Positions 34,184 through 45,881 of a DNA stretch of 64,000 bases are shown here, one piece after another (positions within the stretch are counted from its first letter, which is position 1; each line of letters opens with the position of its first letter). The translations under genes and the position numbers were made by a program. The notes below the pieces were generated by a model. It was not told the origin of the DNA, ran no database searches, and was given only the letters and a program-made list of their open reading frames with translations. The DNA is taken from the NCBI GenBank assembly GCA_036346375.1, contig CM070511.1, positions 12,958,001-13,022,000 of the forward strand, given 5' to 3'. Source of the DNA: Guadua angustifolia. Taxonomy: Eukaryota > Streptophyta > Magnoliopsida > Poales > Poaceae.

Positions 34184-37100
34184 TGTCGGAACCCGCAAAA
34201 AGGATTCGGGCTCCCGCTGTGTTCACCTGTACTAGTCCCTGGATTAATAGCTAGTACACACAGATCATAACAGTATGGACCATAACCATGTGATAACTAA
34301 AAAGTATTACAAAGTACCGGCCAACATGGCTCAATATTACAAAAGTTGGACCCAAAGGTCAAACAGCAGCAGAAACATAAAACTGGCAAATAAACTTGAC
34401 GGAATGAATTCCGAAACACCACAGGCAAAGACTGGAGAAAATTCGACCCTAGACGTCCTGAAAATCTTCCTCTTCAAATCCTTCATCACAGATGTCGAAC
34501 GGTGAGATGCAAACTCTTGGATAGCTATCCCCGATCTCCTACTCTGCTTTATGGAATAAGCAACCTCGCAAAGAAAAGTGAGGGTGAGTATTCAACATAC
34601 TCAACCAGTCCAGAAAGAAATGCAATATGTAGTTTAATTCAAGGGAGGGCATTGGTTAATTTGCAGAAAGCTAATTTTTAAGATTTTATCCTAGAATTTT
34701 GAAAAGTAGTTTTCAAAGGTATTTTCTTTTGAGAAATGAGAGTTTCAAACTTTTCAGGACACGGCTTCAACCGTGAAAAAACAAAACATGTAAGTTTTCT
34801 TTTGAAATCTTTTCCTCATGTCTCCAACCACGGACTTTTGTCAAACCAAAACAATCACGGCTCCAACAGTGCTTCATTTTATAAAAAACTGATTTTGAAA
34901 CCAAATAGGAGAAAACTACCATGTGACAGCCCCCTTTGTCCACCCTTGACCATGGGCACGGCTATTCAAATAGTTTGTTTGCTCTGTAGAATTTGCACGC
35001 TTTACCCGCGAGGGAAATTTCACTCTTTTTGGTCATACACTTGCTTTGGCATATAACCCCAAGTGAAAATCACAAGGCCATTTCTCTAGCTATATCTTCA
35101 CTAAGTCACGCCCGCTGAGGTTTCACCGCCAAATGGCTACAACCATATTGGATGCCCCCTCTTGCGCCTGTAGGACTCCTGTGGCTCCAACCACGCCTAC
35201 TCTACCGTCTGGCATGCCTTAATTAAGTTTTCACTAGCTACTCGGCCAGGCCCATCCCATACCGGAACCCGCGGCTGCACTGTTGTACAATGTTTGACAA
35301 TCACAAGGGATCGGTCCTTTGGGTGACTAGGGTAGTACATACTCAAACCCGAGTCTCGTGCATTCTGCACCCGCCTTGCAACCAGCCACCAGGATCAGGT
35401 TTTGCAAAATAGTTTTTACCCGATAGCACCCACTATCAAAGTATTTTCGAGACAACACCCACTGCCCAGAATAAACAACAAGTTTACGAAACAGGGTAAA
35501 ACAATATTCATCAAGTAAACAAATCAAATGTTTTATTCATCTAAGCAATTCTAAGCATGAGCAAAACCAATTACAAGGATGTGGCAATATTAAACAACTT
35601 TAGTAGTTCGATGGTAGCAAGGATTGTATTAACAAACTTAAAGTTAATTAGGGATAGTTACGCTAAGCAAACATCAGTCTTAAAATTTACATAGCATGCA
35701 AGTTTTTAAATACCTAGAAAGTATTTCCACATAGGGATCAACATGTTTCAAGGGGATTTGCAAAACATTTGCTGGGAACTTGCCTTGGTTTGTGAGGAGA
35801 GAGTCGTCTTCTTGCAGATCAGCAATGGCGTCGACGTCGAACGTTTCTATCGCACAAAAAACAACGAATAAACACGCATTCGAAAAATACAGAGAAGCAA
35901 ATTAATTCATAATTTCATGAAAACTTCTAGATATATAATATAGCATTTTATAAGATTTATAAAATTTATTTCAACATTTTTGGACACATATTTTAAGTGA
36001 TACAAAATTCGTAAGATTAGATTTTCCGCAAATAATTTCATAGAATATATTTATTTATAAAATTACTGAAAAATTATTGTGAATAGTTATTAATTTTTGC
36101 TAATTAACAAAATTTGTTGCATGCAATTTGGAGCTAAAACGAGTTTTCAATGAAAATAAAAAAAATCACAATTTAGTGAAAATAACATGTAGAAACTAAC
36201 AGAGAGATTCTCATTGTAGCATCGTGATTACTGTAGCATCACTACTGTTCATGCGCGATTCACAGAGAGCATCAGAAGATGGCCAGCGTGAAGGAAAAGG
36301 AGTCTAGAGGGTTGACCGACTGGTCGGGTGGCGGCGGCGTGATGTGGCGAACTCACCGGCCACGACGGCGGCGACAGAGGGATAATTAATCAGTGATGGC
36401 GGTCGAAAAACAGTACGCCCAAAACAAGAACGCACTCAATCTTTTATGAAATCCGGTGGAACAAGAATGAGAGAGCTCTCGAAAAGGGAACGGATGGGTT
36501 GGCGATGAAGAGAGGCTCCCAATGCCCCTTCTTATAGTGCGAATGGAAGACCAAAGGGCCAGAAATCGCAGTGGAAATGAAAAATAGACGCAATAACATT
36601 TCTTTTGTGATTATGAACAAATTAGTGGAAGATTTGATTAGGAAATTGCTGTGGATTGATGAGGATATGACATGGATTCCTAATATAATTTTTGTTGAAT
36701 TTTTGGTGATTAATTGAAGAAGATTTGGCAGCTCTTCGTCTACTTTGATGGAGGAGAGAGGAAAAACTTCTCTGGCGGGAGGTTAACTACGCCCATACAG
36801 TACACATGACATGGTTTTTTTTATTGAATTTGAATAGTATTGAGAAGGAAAAAGCGCTTAGGTTAAAATAGCAAAAAGACTCTACAACTCTTGAAACAAT
36901 TCTCAAAAATACTAGGGAATATTTGGAACCTAATAAACTTGGTTTTGGAATTTTTGGATATATATATTTTCTACAAAAATTCTTTTAGTAAATCAAACAT
37001 TGTACATATATTTATAAAATCAACAAACTTAATTTATAAGTCAAGTTTTTGAAAATATTTGAAAGGAACATTCTTATTTTTCAAATTTTTTATTATAAAC

Positions 37101-37188
37101 AAATTTTTAAATTTTACTTTATTATTATATTTTTTTTACAAATGCTACATGCATGATTTTAGTTTTTATGAAAAATAAAGATGTTACA
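34184..37188 (-). repeat. 5' LTR of the Tekay-like element
   Basis: In minus orientation it starts TGTAACATCTTTATTTTTC and ends GGGTTCCGACA. It matches the 26766-29806 copy with many substitutions and a few indels, so the insertion is not very recent. No gene is present. Confidence 0.92.
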
Positions 37189-37620
37189 CCGAAGAAGCTT
37201 TTCAAGATCTGAAAAGGTATTTATTGTCTCCATCAATTTTGGTATCACCTAACGAAAAAGAGTAGCTCTTTTTGTATATTGTAGCTAAGCATGGTCCTGG
37301 TGGTCGAACGAGATTGCCCTGAGAAAAAGACCAAAGTGCAGAAGCCAGTTTATTACGTGAGCGAGATCTTTCACGATGCCAAGTTGCGATATCCTATGAT
37401 ACAGAAGATGTTGTACACCATTTTGATGACTTCCTGGAAGCTGCGGTACTACTTCCAGGTGCATGAGATTACAGTCTTGACAACGTATCCACTCAAGGAG
37501 GTGTGACAGGGCAAATTACGCAATGGGCGGTTGAGCTCAACGATTTCAAGGTCAACATCGTGCCACGGACCAGCGTCAGGTCAGGAGTTTTGGTGGATTT
37601 CATCGCGGAATGGACTCATG
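37189..37620 (+). pseudogene. Tat-1 first RNase H domain, decayed
   Basis: Downstream of the Tekay copy, Tat-1 resumes with EEAFQDLKRYLLSPSILVSP. It continues through a stop (NEKE*LFLYIV) and frame changes to PVYYVSEIFHDAKLRYPMIQK and YPLKEV. This corresponds to the RNase H fused behind RT. Confidence 0.75.
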
Positions 37621-38060
37621 TTGAGGAAAAGGAAATCAAGATGGTTGATGACCATTGGACTATGTTTTTCGATGGATCGCTTACGCTTCAAGGCTCGGGG
37701 GCTGGCATCATACTTAAATTTCCTACAGGTAAGAAACTTAAATACGTCATCCAACTCAATTTTCAAGCTTTGAATAATGTTGCAGAATACAAGGGATTAG
37801 TCAATAGACTTAAAATAGCCACAGCACTAGGAATCAAGTGATTATTCATGAAAGGGGACTCACAGCTAGTCGTAAAGCAAGTGCAAAAAGAGTACCAATG
37901 CTCGGATGACAACATGACAGTGTATTTGAACAAAGTCTGCAAGCTAGAGCATAAATTCGGAGGCCTCGAGGTAAGGCACATCCGTTGGAGCGACAACGCC
38001 ACCACCGATGAACTTACCAAGCTCGCTTCATCCCATTCACCTGCGCCCGTAGGAGTCTTC
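37620..38060 (+). pseudogene. Tat-1 second (archaeal-like) RNase H domain
   Basis: Reads MFFDGSLTLQGSGAGIIL, NNVAEYKGLVNRL, a TGA at 37839-37841, then FMKGDSQLVVKQVQKEYQC and TDELTKLAS. The D-E-D-D catalytic pattern is kept. An extra RNase H of this type behind the normal one is a known mark of Tat-lineage elements. Tat-2 has the matching domain. Confidence 0.82.
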
Positions 38061-38369
38061 ATCGAGAAACTCCCTAAACCATCCGTCTCCCCCCACAAGA
38101 GACAGATGCTACCCAACTCAATCAGCAGTCTGGTCGAGTCAACGAGGCAGAACTCGCAGACACAGAAACTGCGCTACTCAAATGTGAGCCGACCTAGATA
38201 ACTCCATTCCAAGCCTATCTCGAAGGTCGAGAGATCCCTGACGACGGTGCCTCAGCCGAGAAAATTGCATGTAAGTCCAAGCTATACACATTGGTAGACG
38301 GCAAGCTCTATCGAAAAGGGAGTAACGGAATCTTGATGAAGTGCATCACTCAGGATGAGGGCAATAAAA

Positions 38370-39410
38370 ATATTGCTTGATGTCCATGGAGGCATCTGTG
38401 GCAATCATGCGTCCTATCGCACTCTAGTCGGAAAAGTTTGCCAACAAGGGTTCTACTAGCCGACTACCCTCCAGGATGCTTGCGAGCTGGTGAAAAAGTG
38501 TGAAAGTTGCCAATTCTATGGCAAGCAGACCACCAGACCAGCCTAGGCTCTACAAACTATTCCTCTGTCTTGGCCGTTCTCCGTCTGGGGATTGGATATC
38601 TTGGGACCGTTTCCTAGAGCCCAAGGAGGTTATAAGTTCTTGTTCATGGCAATCGATACATTCACCAAGTGGATCGAGGCTGAACCCATTAGGAACATCA
38701 CCTCAGAAGTGGCCAAGAGGTTCATGAGGAGCATCGTTACTCGATTTGGCATCCTGAATCAAGTGATTACTGACAACGGTAGCCAGTTCAAGAGCAGTGC
38801 TTTTATGGTCTTCTACGAAGAACTGTGAATCAAACTTTGCTTCACCTTTGTAGCTCATCCTTAGAGTAACAGTTAGGTCGAACGTGCCAACGGCATGATC
38901 CTAGAGGGGATTAAGACCCGTGTATTCAATAGGCTAAAGGCTTACTTGACTCAGTGGGCGAAAGAACTTCCCTCGGTGCTATGGGCCATTCGAACATCGA
39001 CTAGTCGAGCCACCGATGAGACTCTATTTTTCTTGGTCTATAGAGTAGAAGCAGTGCTTCTAACCAAGTTAACGTTCAAATCACCCCGAGTGGAGAACTA
39101 CTCAGAAAAGGAGCAAGAGCAAGAGTGAGTAGACGACATAAATCTACTCGAAGAGTACAGAGATCGAGCATCAATTCAAGTAGCCAAATATCAACTGGCC
39201 TTGTGCAGATATCATGGCACAGGAATACAGGAAAGGAAGCTCAATGTCTGGGACTTAGTACTGCGAAAGGTGCAAAAGCAAGACAATCGTAACAAGTTGT
39301 CACCTAAGTGTGAAGGCCCCTATGTGGTAGTCGAAGCTACTCGACCAGGATCAGTGTGGTTGTCTATAGCAGGTGGCGTGAGATTTGACAACTCATGGAA
39401 CATCGATTAG
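38370..39410 (+). pseudogene. Tat-1 integrase
   Basis: The zinc region (HGGICGNHASYRTL, KKCESCQFYGKQ) spans a frame change. The core has LDILGPFPRAQGG (D, about 38594), ITDNGSQFKSS (D, about 38775) and VERANGMI (E, about 38880). The reading continues WAKELPSVLWAIRTSTSRAT to a C-terminal NVWDLVLRKVQKQ and GPYVVVE. Stops occur near 38826, 38863 and 38875. All three catalytic residues are still encoded. Confidence 0.88.
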
Positions 39411-41400
39411 TTAAGGAAATTCCATACATAAAAGAAAAAACGTTGCATTCACAAAATCAAATAAAGCAAAAAGCTTCAAGTAAGTAAAAGTTCACTTTAT
39501 CTACATTGCTAACAAAAGTATTCTATTACATTCATAGATAGGCTATCCTAGGTACCCTACAGCTACTTGCCTTCAAAGGCATCCCGCCTCCTCTTTTGCT
39601 TGCTTGGGGGCTGGTAGTTGATGGCCCCCGGAATGGGCCTGTGCCCTCAGGGAGGGCCGGAAGAGGTGGTGAGGGTACGCCGACCGGTTAATGGCAAAGG
39701 AACCTCCTCCTATGCCACCAAAACCCCTCGGCCACCGTGACGGCTAGGAGGGTGAGCAAGTGCCAGGTCGATGGAGCTGTCTTGAGCTTCACCTCCATCG
39801 ACGGCCTCGCCTTTTTCTCCTTCGGTGTTGGAGGAGGCAGCAACCTTCGCAAGAGGAACGGAGGTCGCATGGTCTTGTGCAGGTGTGACGCGCAGCTTGC
39901 TCATCAGCTCGTCCTCTTCCTCAGGCCAAACCTCCCTCCGGGGTCCTCTAGTCGATCTCCTCCTCTCCTCATTGGGCCAAACCTCCTTCTCGACTGCATC
40001 CCAGTCGATTTCATCATCTTCATCCTCAGAGAGGATAATGACGATGCGCCGTGAGGGCCCGTGGTTGGAGGCAGGGGAGGGATCTCAATGGAAACCTCCC
40101 GAGAAAGGGCTCCCTCGAGGATCTCCAAGGAAGGATACGAGGGCGGCGAGGAGGCGATGAAGACGTTTGAAGAAGCTAAAAGCGTTGCAATGCAAAAGGG
40201 GGAGAAAGGTATGCTAGGTGACCACGTGTCCTGTCTATTTATAGCCCTGGGAACAGGTCAGGCTAGAAGTCACAACCCAACTGGAATCCATGTCGGTTCC
40301 GATTTACCAGGTGTCTTTTTGTACTCTTACATAAATGCGGAAGCTGAAGAGATGCCAAGTCATGATGGGCCGTGTGAAGACCGAAGGATGCGACGGTTGT
40401 AGTAGTCCTCAGTCATAATAGCTGAACAAAAATAGCGCTAAGCCTTTTCGGTGCGCTGGGGGGGCTCGTGCACCCAAGTGTACGGCCGAAGTCCACTGGA
40501 CATGATGCTCATGCTCAACTGTCTCCTTGATAGTGAAATTGAGCGGGAAGTCAGGGGCCATGTCATGCTTTCGCAAAACACTGAACTCCACCAAATATGC
40601 TCGGGGGCTCACACACCAAAACATATGGTCGAGAGTTGTCTTTAAAAGATGATTATGCCTTGTTTCTTTCTATAGTCACTATCGAGTAGGAGGTCGAAGA
40701 TTATGTTGCCCAAGTTCTCGCCTCAACTTAGCCCTGTCTTTGGGTTGAGATGCTTATCGAGTAAGGGACTAGGAGTTGTGATAGATGTGTGATGCTAACG
40801 CTCCACTGATACCTCGATCCAACTATCAAGTAAAAGTTGAGAGCCGAATCACAGCATTATGTTTACCCACTCTACTCCCCACCCGATGGTCTCATCGAGT
40901 AAGGAGTCAGGGGTTATAGGCAACTTGATGCCTTTTTTTAATTCTTTGCCATTTGTCAGTTCTCTTTTGGTCGATACAATTATCGAGCGAAGCACACTCT
41001 AGGCACAAATCCTTTGCTATCAATATATGTGAACTCCCTTGCACGTATTTACCCGATCACACTCTTAGTTGCTCAGCGAGCAAAACCAAAGTGCGGCCAT
41101 GCCTGAACCCGACGATGAGCAATTCTATCTTGTGTGCAAACAAGTACAAGATTGTCAGACATCTAACGCTCAGTGGCCGGTGAGAGACGAGGCCTCTAGT
41201 CAGTTCTACATGCGCTGCTCGGCAAGTTCATGTTCGCTATACAGTCTAAGTCAAATGGTCGATAAAGACTTGCAAAGAGTCGCATAACTCTTGATGTTGT
41301 CCACGTAGCACTAATATTAGGCACAGCCCCTCCGGGTGAAAGCTTGGGGACTTAGAAATTTGATGAGAATTTTCTTTTGAGTCTTGCATGCTGGAATTGT
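39411..41400. other. Tat-1 3' region with a second antisense unit
   Basis: There is no sense-strand gene here. On the minus strand a TATA-like CTATAAATAG (40235-40244) precedes, after about 170-250 bp, an acidic reading: IVIILSEDEDDEIDWD and EVWPEEEDELMSKLRV, open to about 39700. I do not recognise a domain. The remainder (40400-41400) holds scattered repeats of TCGAGTAAGGAGT type and no gene. Confidence 0.4.
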
Positions 41401-41813
41401 CGAGATACAGATGTAAAAGGATAAAGGTTTATAAGTGATAATCGAAATTGCATCTACTCATGTCTCCTATCGTTTCATCGGCAAGGAATCAAAAGGCAAG
41501 ACATGAAAAGACAAGCAAGTTAATTAGTATTTTCACTAAAAGGCCACAGCCTCAGCGTGAGTTCGATTACAACAGCGCGATGAGCCTAGGGGTTACTGCT
41601 GGCGTCGCCATCAAGAGAAAGCTCCAGCTAGTCCATGAACCTCTCGGACTGGCCTTTGAAGGACTTGACAAGGTTGGCAGCCTCGTCCTCCTCACAGGTG
41701 AAGCCCTCCTCCAAAAGCGAGAGGTCCAGGTCTAGATGGTGGTTTTTCACCAGGCCCAACAACAACGAAGACGCAAGACAAGCCGAGGAGATCATATTTT
41801 GGAGGGTTTTCGA

Positions 41814-44727
41814 CTACAAAGTGGCTAATGTTGTGTCTGTTGTAGCCTTTTCCCCCTTGACCGCCTTCAGCTTCACATCCACCTTGTCCAGGTCAGCTTT
41901 GGCTTTGAGCCACGCGGCGTCCAAAGAGGTGTTCTTAGCCCTTAGCGCCTTCACCTCTACCTTCAACTTTTTTGCCTCTACGTCGGCTTTGGCCCTAGCC
42001 GCCTTCAACTCAGCCCGAAGTCCTACCAGCTCAGAGTCTTTCATCTTGATTACCTATTGATGAGAAGCCGAGAGCAGGTCGTTCTGCTGATAAGTCTGCT
42101 CGTAGAATGACTTGACATGACGCAGGGTCTCTGTGACACGCTGTCAAAAAAGCAGTCGAAAGGAGCGAAGAAGAGAGGGGCAGAGCAAAGAGTAGATCCA
42201 AGGTGAAGAAGCAGCAGGATATGCCTACATACCTGTAGCTGTGGTTTCAAGACTAACTAGTACTCAAAAGGCGTTGGAGGAGCCAGAAGAGGCAGAGTTG
42301 TTGTCGGGGCTGGCGCCTTAGAGATTAGGACGAGCGCGACTGTGTCTGGTGGAGGCAAGGTGCCGGCCGGAGCCGATACGACTATGCCCGATTATGGCAA
42401 GGCACTGGTAGTGTCACCATCAACTACACCGCTGGGTGTACCCTTCCTGCAAAGGGTTTCCTGTAAGATTCTCCCAAAAAAAAAGGAGAAATTACGACGA
42501 ACAAGATGGAGAGATAACATTAACTCCCCATCTTAAACTTCCCCTGTACGTTCCCTTCCAAGACAGACATTTTCATCAGGACTAGTTTGGCCCTAGCAAG
42601 TGCCTTCTCGACCGACCCAATCGGTGGGAGCAATGGCGCTGGCGGGTCAACGACCGAAGGAGGAGCCTACTCACACAAGACAATCATCAACAAGTTGCTA
42701 GGTTATGAGTGGATTAAGTACATACCTAACAGCGACATTACCATTCTGACCATCTCAGTTGATGAAGGCTCACTTCGAGGAGACACCTGCCAGATTTTGC
42801 GCATCGGCACCCAAGGTGGCCCACTGGTCCTTGAAGATCTATCGGATTATGTCATCAGTGATCTCATAGCATCCGAGTGAGCGATTGAATATCACCTAGT
42901 CAGGAGCTCTCGTTGGTGACGTCTGAAGACATTTCGCTAGTTGCTGGAATCTTGGCGACGTCAGTCTCCTCGTTTGAGGAGAGCCAGCCACCTCTTGCTT
43001 CAGAGCTGCTTCGATCTCGCTGGGGTCTATGACGGGTGCCGCGTCGTCCACAAGCGGCCCCGCGCCAATACGAGTTGGGCTCGATGCTTGCCCACTGTCC
43101 TGAGTAGGCTCATCATCCAAGTCAATGGCTCCCTCGAGCAGCCCGCTGCATTCGTCAAGCTCAGCCTCCTGAAGGAAAAATTGGTTAAGCGACAATGTAT
43201 ACCCAAGTGTGGCAGGATTGGTCATCATTCGATACATACCTCTGGTTGAGGATTGGTCAGAGAATAGGCCTCTACGCCATAAGGGCCAAGTTCTGAGTCC
43301 TAAAATATCTTGCTCAGTCGAGAGGAAATGTTTGCATCGGATAGGACTATTGGTCAGTAAGTCAGTTCATTAGCCACTAGTCATAGTAAAAGAAAAAAAA
43401 TAGACAAGGTTATGTCACTTACACTTAGGGATGTCTTTGGTTGCATCGTCGATCCCAGAGTACTCCCAGGCCAGGTGGTCTCAGCACTTTAGCGGGCTCG
43501 ACTGCTACATCAGAAAATCCCAGGAGACATGCCACCCGGTTAATCCCGTCTTCCTCAGCTCCTCAATTTTCTTGACATAATGTGCATTCCATGCCATCGA
43601 CGGAGGGACTTTCGTCAAGAGGTCAGTGGAGTTCAGAAAGAATGGCTGATAAGTTAAGGAAAAATTGACTGTGTTCGGTGAGGTGATATAAAACCACTGC
43701 TTCTTCTAGTCCGATTGCTAGAAAAAAGTGACTGAAACTGGAATGTAAACGCTAGCAACATTGCTGCGGAGGTGAAATGTAGCACAACCAACAACCTCAT
43801 TTTTGGTCGACCTCTTCAAGCAGCAAAAATGGCAAAACAAATTGAGGCTGTGTCTGATAACCAGAAAGGCCTCACAAAGATGAGCGAATACACTGAGCAT
43901 TGCAATTGAGTTAGGGCTCAGGTGAAAAAGTTGAATTTTGTAGGAGTCCAGAACATCAAGCAGAAATTTGGAAGGGGGAAAGCTAAGACCGTAGTGGAAG
44001 AAAGACTTGAAAACCATAATCTCGTTCTCATCCTTAGGGATCAGATAAGACTCACCAATGGATGGCCTCTAATGAAAGAACTCCCGAGGAGAAACGAAGC
44101 CACCCTTCTCCAGTTCCGCGAGACGTTTTTCCATCATTATGGACTTTTGCCACACTTGTTGAAAAGTCTCGTCGTTAAAGACCAGTTCGGCCACCGTAGC
44201 TTCCTTCTTCGATTGTGCGGTGGCTGTCGACGTTTGTTGTCGACAATAATGAAAACGGGGCTAGGCATCATATCCAAACTCGATGGTAGCACAAGACACG
44301 GGAATTATACAGGTTCGGTCTCTCGCAGAGGAGATAATACCCTAGTCCTGTGCTTTGGAATTATATGTGGCTAACTAACTTGCTGATGAGATTGGATGCT
44401 GATGTTCCCCTGTCCCTCCCTTTATATAGCAGAGGAGGGCAGTTACAAAAGAGAATCCTGGTCGGATACAAAGTGGGGATTATATCTCCTGTACTTATCC
44501 GTTTTGGCAACGGTTTATATTACGATTGTATCCTACCTAATCCGGATCGGTTGCTATCTTCAAGGCTTCCTTATCTCGCACGTTTTGGCGCACTCCTGGT
44601 AGCTTCTATTTCCCTCTGACCGGCCGGCCCGATCTTGTTTAGTTGGGCCTCGCAGCTCGCTTTACTGAATACCGTGGTGTGTATACTCCACAGTGGCCTT
44701 AGGGTTGATAGAAGGACCAGAAGCCAT
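41814..44727 (-). pseudogene. Antisense ORF of Tat-1 (Transposase_28 / 'putative gypsy type transposon' protein)
   Basis: The gene runs against Tat-1 between integrase and 3' LTR. The ATG at 44725-44727 opens MASGPSINPKAT; the frame is then cut by a solo LTR (44225-44692). It resumes QSKKEATVAELVFNDETF, FVSPREFFH, a stop, then HYGLSFPPSKFLLDVLDSYK and LFHLSPNSIAMLSVFAHLCE, the core seen in plant proteins of this family. Further minus-strand exons are probable at 42896-43237 (acidic) and 41814-42044 (KADVEAKKLKVEVKALRAK coiled coil). Splice sites were not fixed. Function is unknown; the matching gene in Tat-2 supports it as a real unit. Confidence 0.75.
44225..44692 (-). mobile_element. Solo LTR of a Tat-type Gypsy
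   Basis: A 468-bp sequence starts TGTCGACG and ends ACTCCACA, flanked by a perfect 5-bp GTGGC (44220-44224, 44693-44697). On the minus strand it has a TATA box (GCTATATAAAGGGAGGG near 44420). It has no internal domains. Its ends and the TATACAGGTTCGG motif recall the Tat-2 LTRs. Removing it restores the antisense ORF frame context. Confidence 0.88.
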
Positions 44728-44852
44728 TGGGAGCAGACGAAAAGAAGATATCTCAAAACGTAAGTGACGCAAGGGCTCAAAAGGGTGAGACGAAGGATTC
44801 GAGAACAAGGCTGAAGATGAAAGAATGGAACGACTACAATTCTGAATCTAGG

Positions 44853-44862
44853 GATTTATAAG
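44853..44862 (-). promoter_or_regulatory. TATA-like box upstream of the Tat-1 antisense ORF
   Basis: Minus-strand CTTATAAATCCC lies about 125 bp before the antisense ATG at 44727. The Tat-2 antisense gene has the same arrangement. Promoter activity is inferred. Confidence 0.4.
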
Positions 44863-45259
44863 CCAGAAATCATTTAGGCACAACGGTTCATTTCCCACTG
44901 TACGGCACGTTTATCGCCGAGAAAAGTGGAATGATGATACCGCATTCGCTGTAGCGCTTTAGACTGGAGCAATAAATGGTCAAACCGCTCAATGTTCAGA
45001 ATTTCTAACAATCATTCCAACTCTGGTCAGAGTTGATTTGAATTGTCAATATCGAGCGACATGAGGTGACCCTAAGCATTCGAGCTGTACTGGTAGTAGG
45101 GCGCTCGACCCCGCACATCCTACTTGATACTTAGTGATTCCCAACTTACTCGAATCATTTGACAATAAGTAGGCGAGGCTTTGCTCGACTAAACCAGGTT
45201 TAGCAATAATCGACCAAGCGCTCAAACGTACCCTCCACTAAGCAGAGTTCGGGGGCTAC

Positions 45260-45881
45260 TGTCGAATATCCAAATTTGGGATATGGACATACACCATAAA
45301 GTCAAAGGTCATACCATATATACCTTTACCAGCATTAGGATATTCCAGATATCTCGGGCCCAATCCGATGGGATAAGATATGCGCGGGAAAAGATATCCC
45401 CATGCAAGGAAGGATTCGATCATGTTCTTGATACAAGGAAACCCACTCAAATATGCTCGGTGGTTATGAGTTTGGATATGACACGGAGATCATAACAACA
45501 ATAGATTCCTCATCGACCATGGTTCGACACTCCAACCCACTATATAAGGGCAAAGGGAGACACCGTCGAGGGGAATGGAATTCTCAAGCAATTCTCAAGC
45601 TACAGCCATCCAGAGCTACATGCACAGGAAGATTTCCTAGTGAAGCATCCTTTAGTCTTAGCCTAGCCACCCCCATATTCGTCTTCTCCTTGTAACTAGA
45701 GCTAATCTTTCCAATATGTAAGCTGTTCATCGATCTCATGCATCATCCACACAGGAGTAGGGTGTTACTCAACCAAGAGGCCTGAACCTATCTACAACAT
45801 GTTCCCCCGATTGTGTGTTTGACTCTACGCATCTTGTAGGTACCCGAATATAAGTGTGTTATTGATCACTAACTTTCGACA
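45260..45881 (+). repeat. 3' LTR of Tat-1
   Basis: Starts TGTCGAATATCCAAATTTGG and ends AACTTTCGACA; TATA box CTATATAAGG near 45541. It is preceded by the polypurine-like AGTTCGGGGGCTAC. Confidence 0.92.

Larger units (their letters stand above)
26766..37188 (-). mobile_element. Tekay/Del-like chromovirus (Gypsy) nested in Tat-1
   Basis: Two 3-kb LTRs (26766-29806 and 34184-37188) bound a minus-strand gag-pol of 4.4 kb. Flanks are CCAAA and CCGAA, a 5-bp duplication with one change. Deleting the element rejoins Tat-1 as WTKEA then EEAFQDLKRYLL. An initiator-Met-type PBS and a polypurine tract are in place. Integrase ends in a GPY/F motif and a chromodomain-like tail. The gag 5' half is inverted. 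Confidence 0.93.
21799..45881 (+). mobile_element. Tat-lineage Gypsy LTR retrotransposon 'Tat-1' with nested insertions
   Basis: Two LTRs of about 620 bp (21799-22422 and 45260-45881) are flanked by a perfect 5-bp duplication GACCT (21794-21798 and 45882-45886). A primer-binding-like AGCGCGCCAGGTAGGGG follows the 5' LTR. A purine-rich GCAGAGTTCGGGGGCTAC precedes the 3' LTR. Domain order is gag, PR, RT, RNase H, second RNase H, integrase, then a long 3' region with antisense ORFs. A Tourist MITE, a Tekay element and a solo LTR account for about 11.3 kb of the length. Confidence 0.93.
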
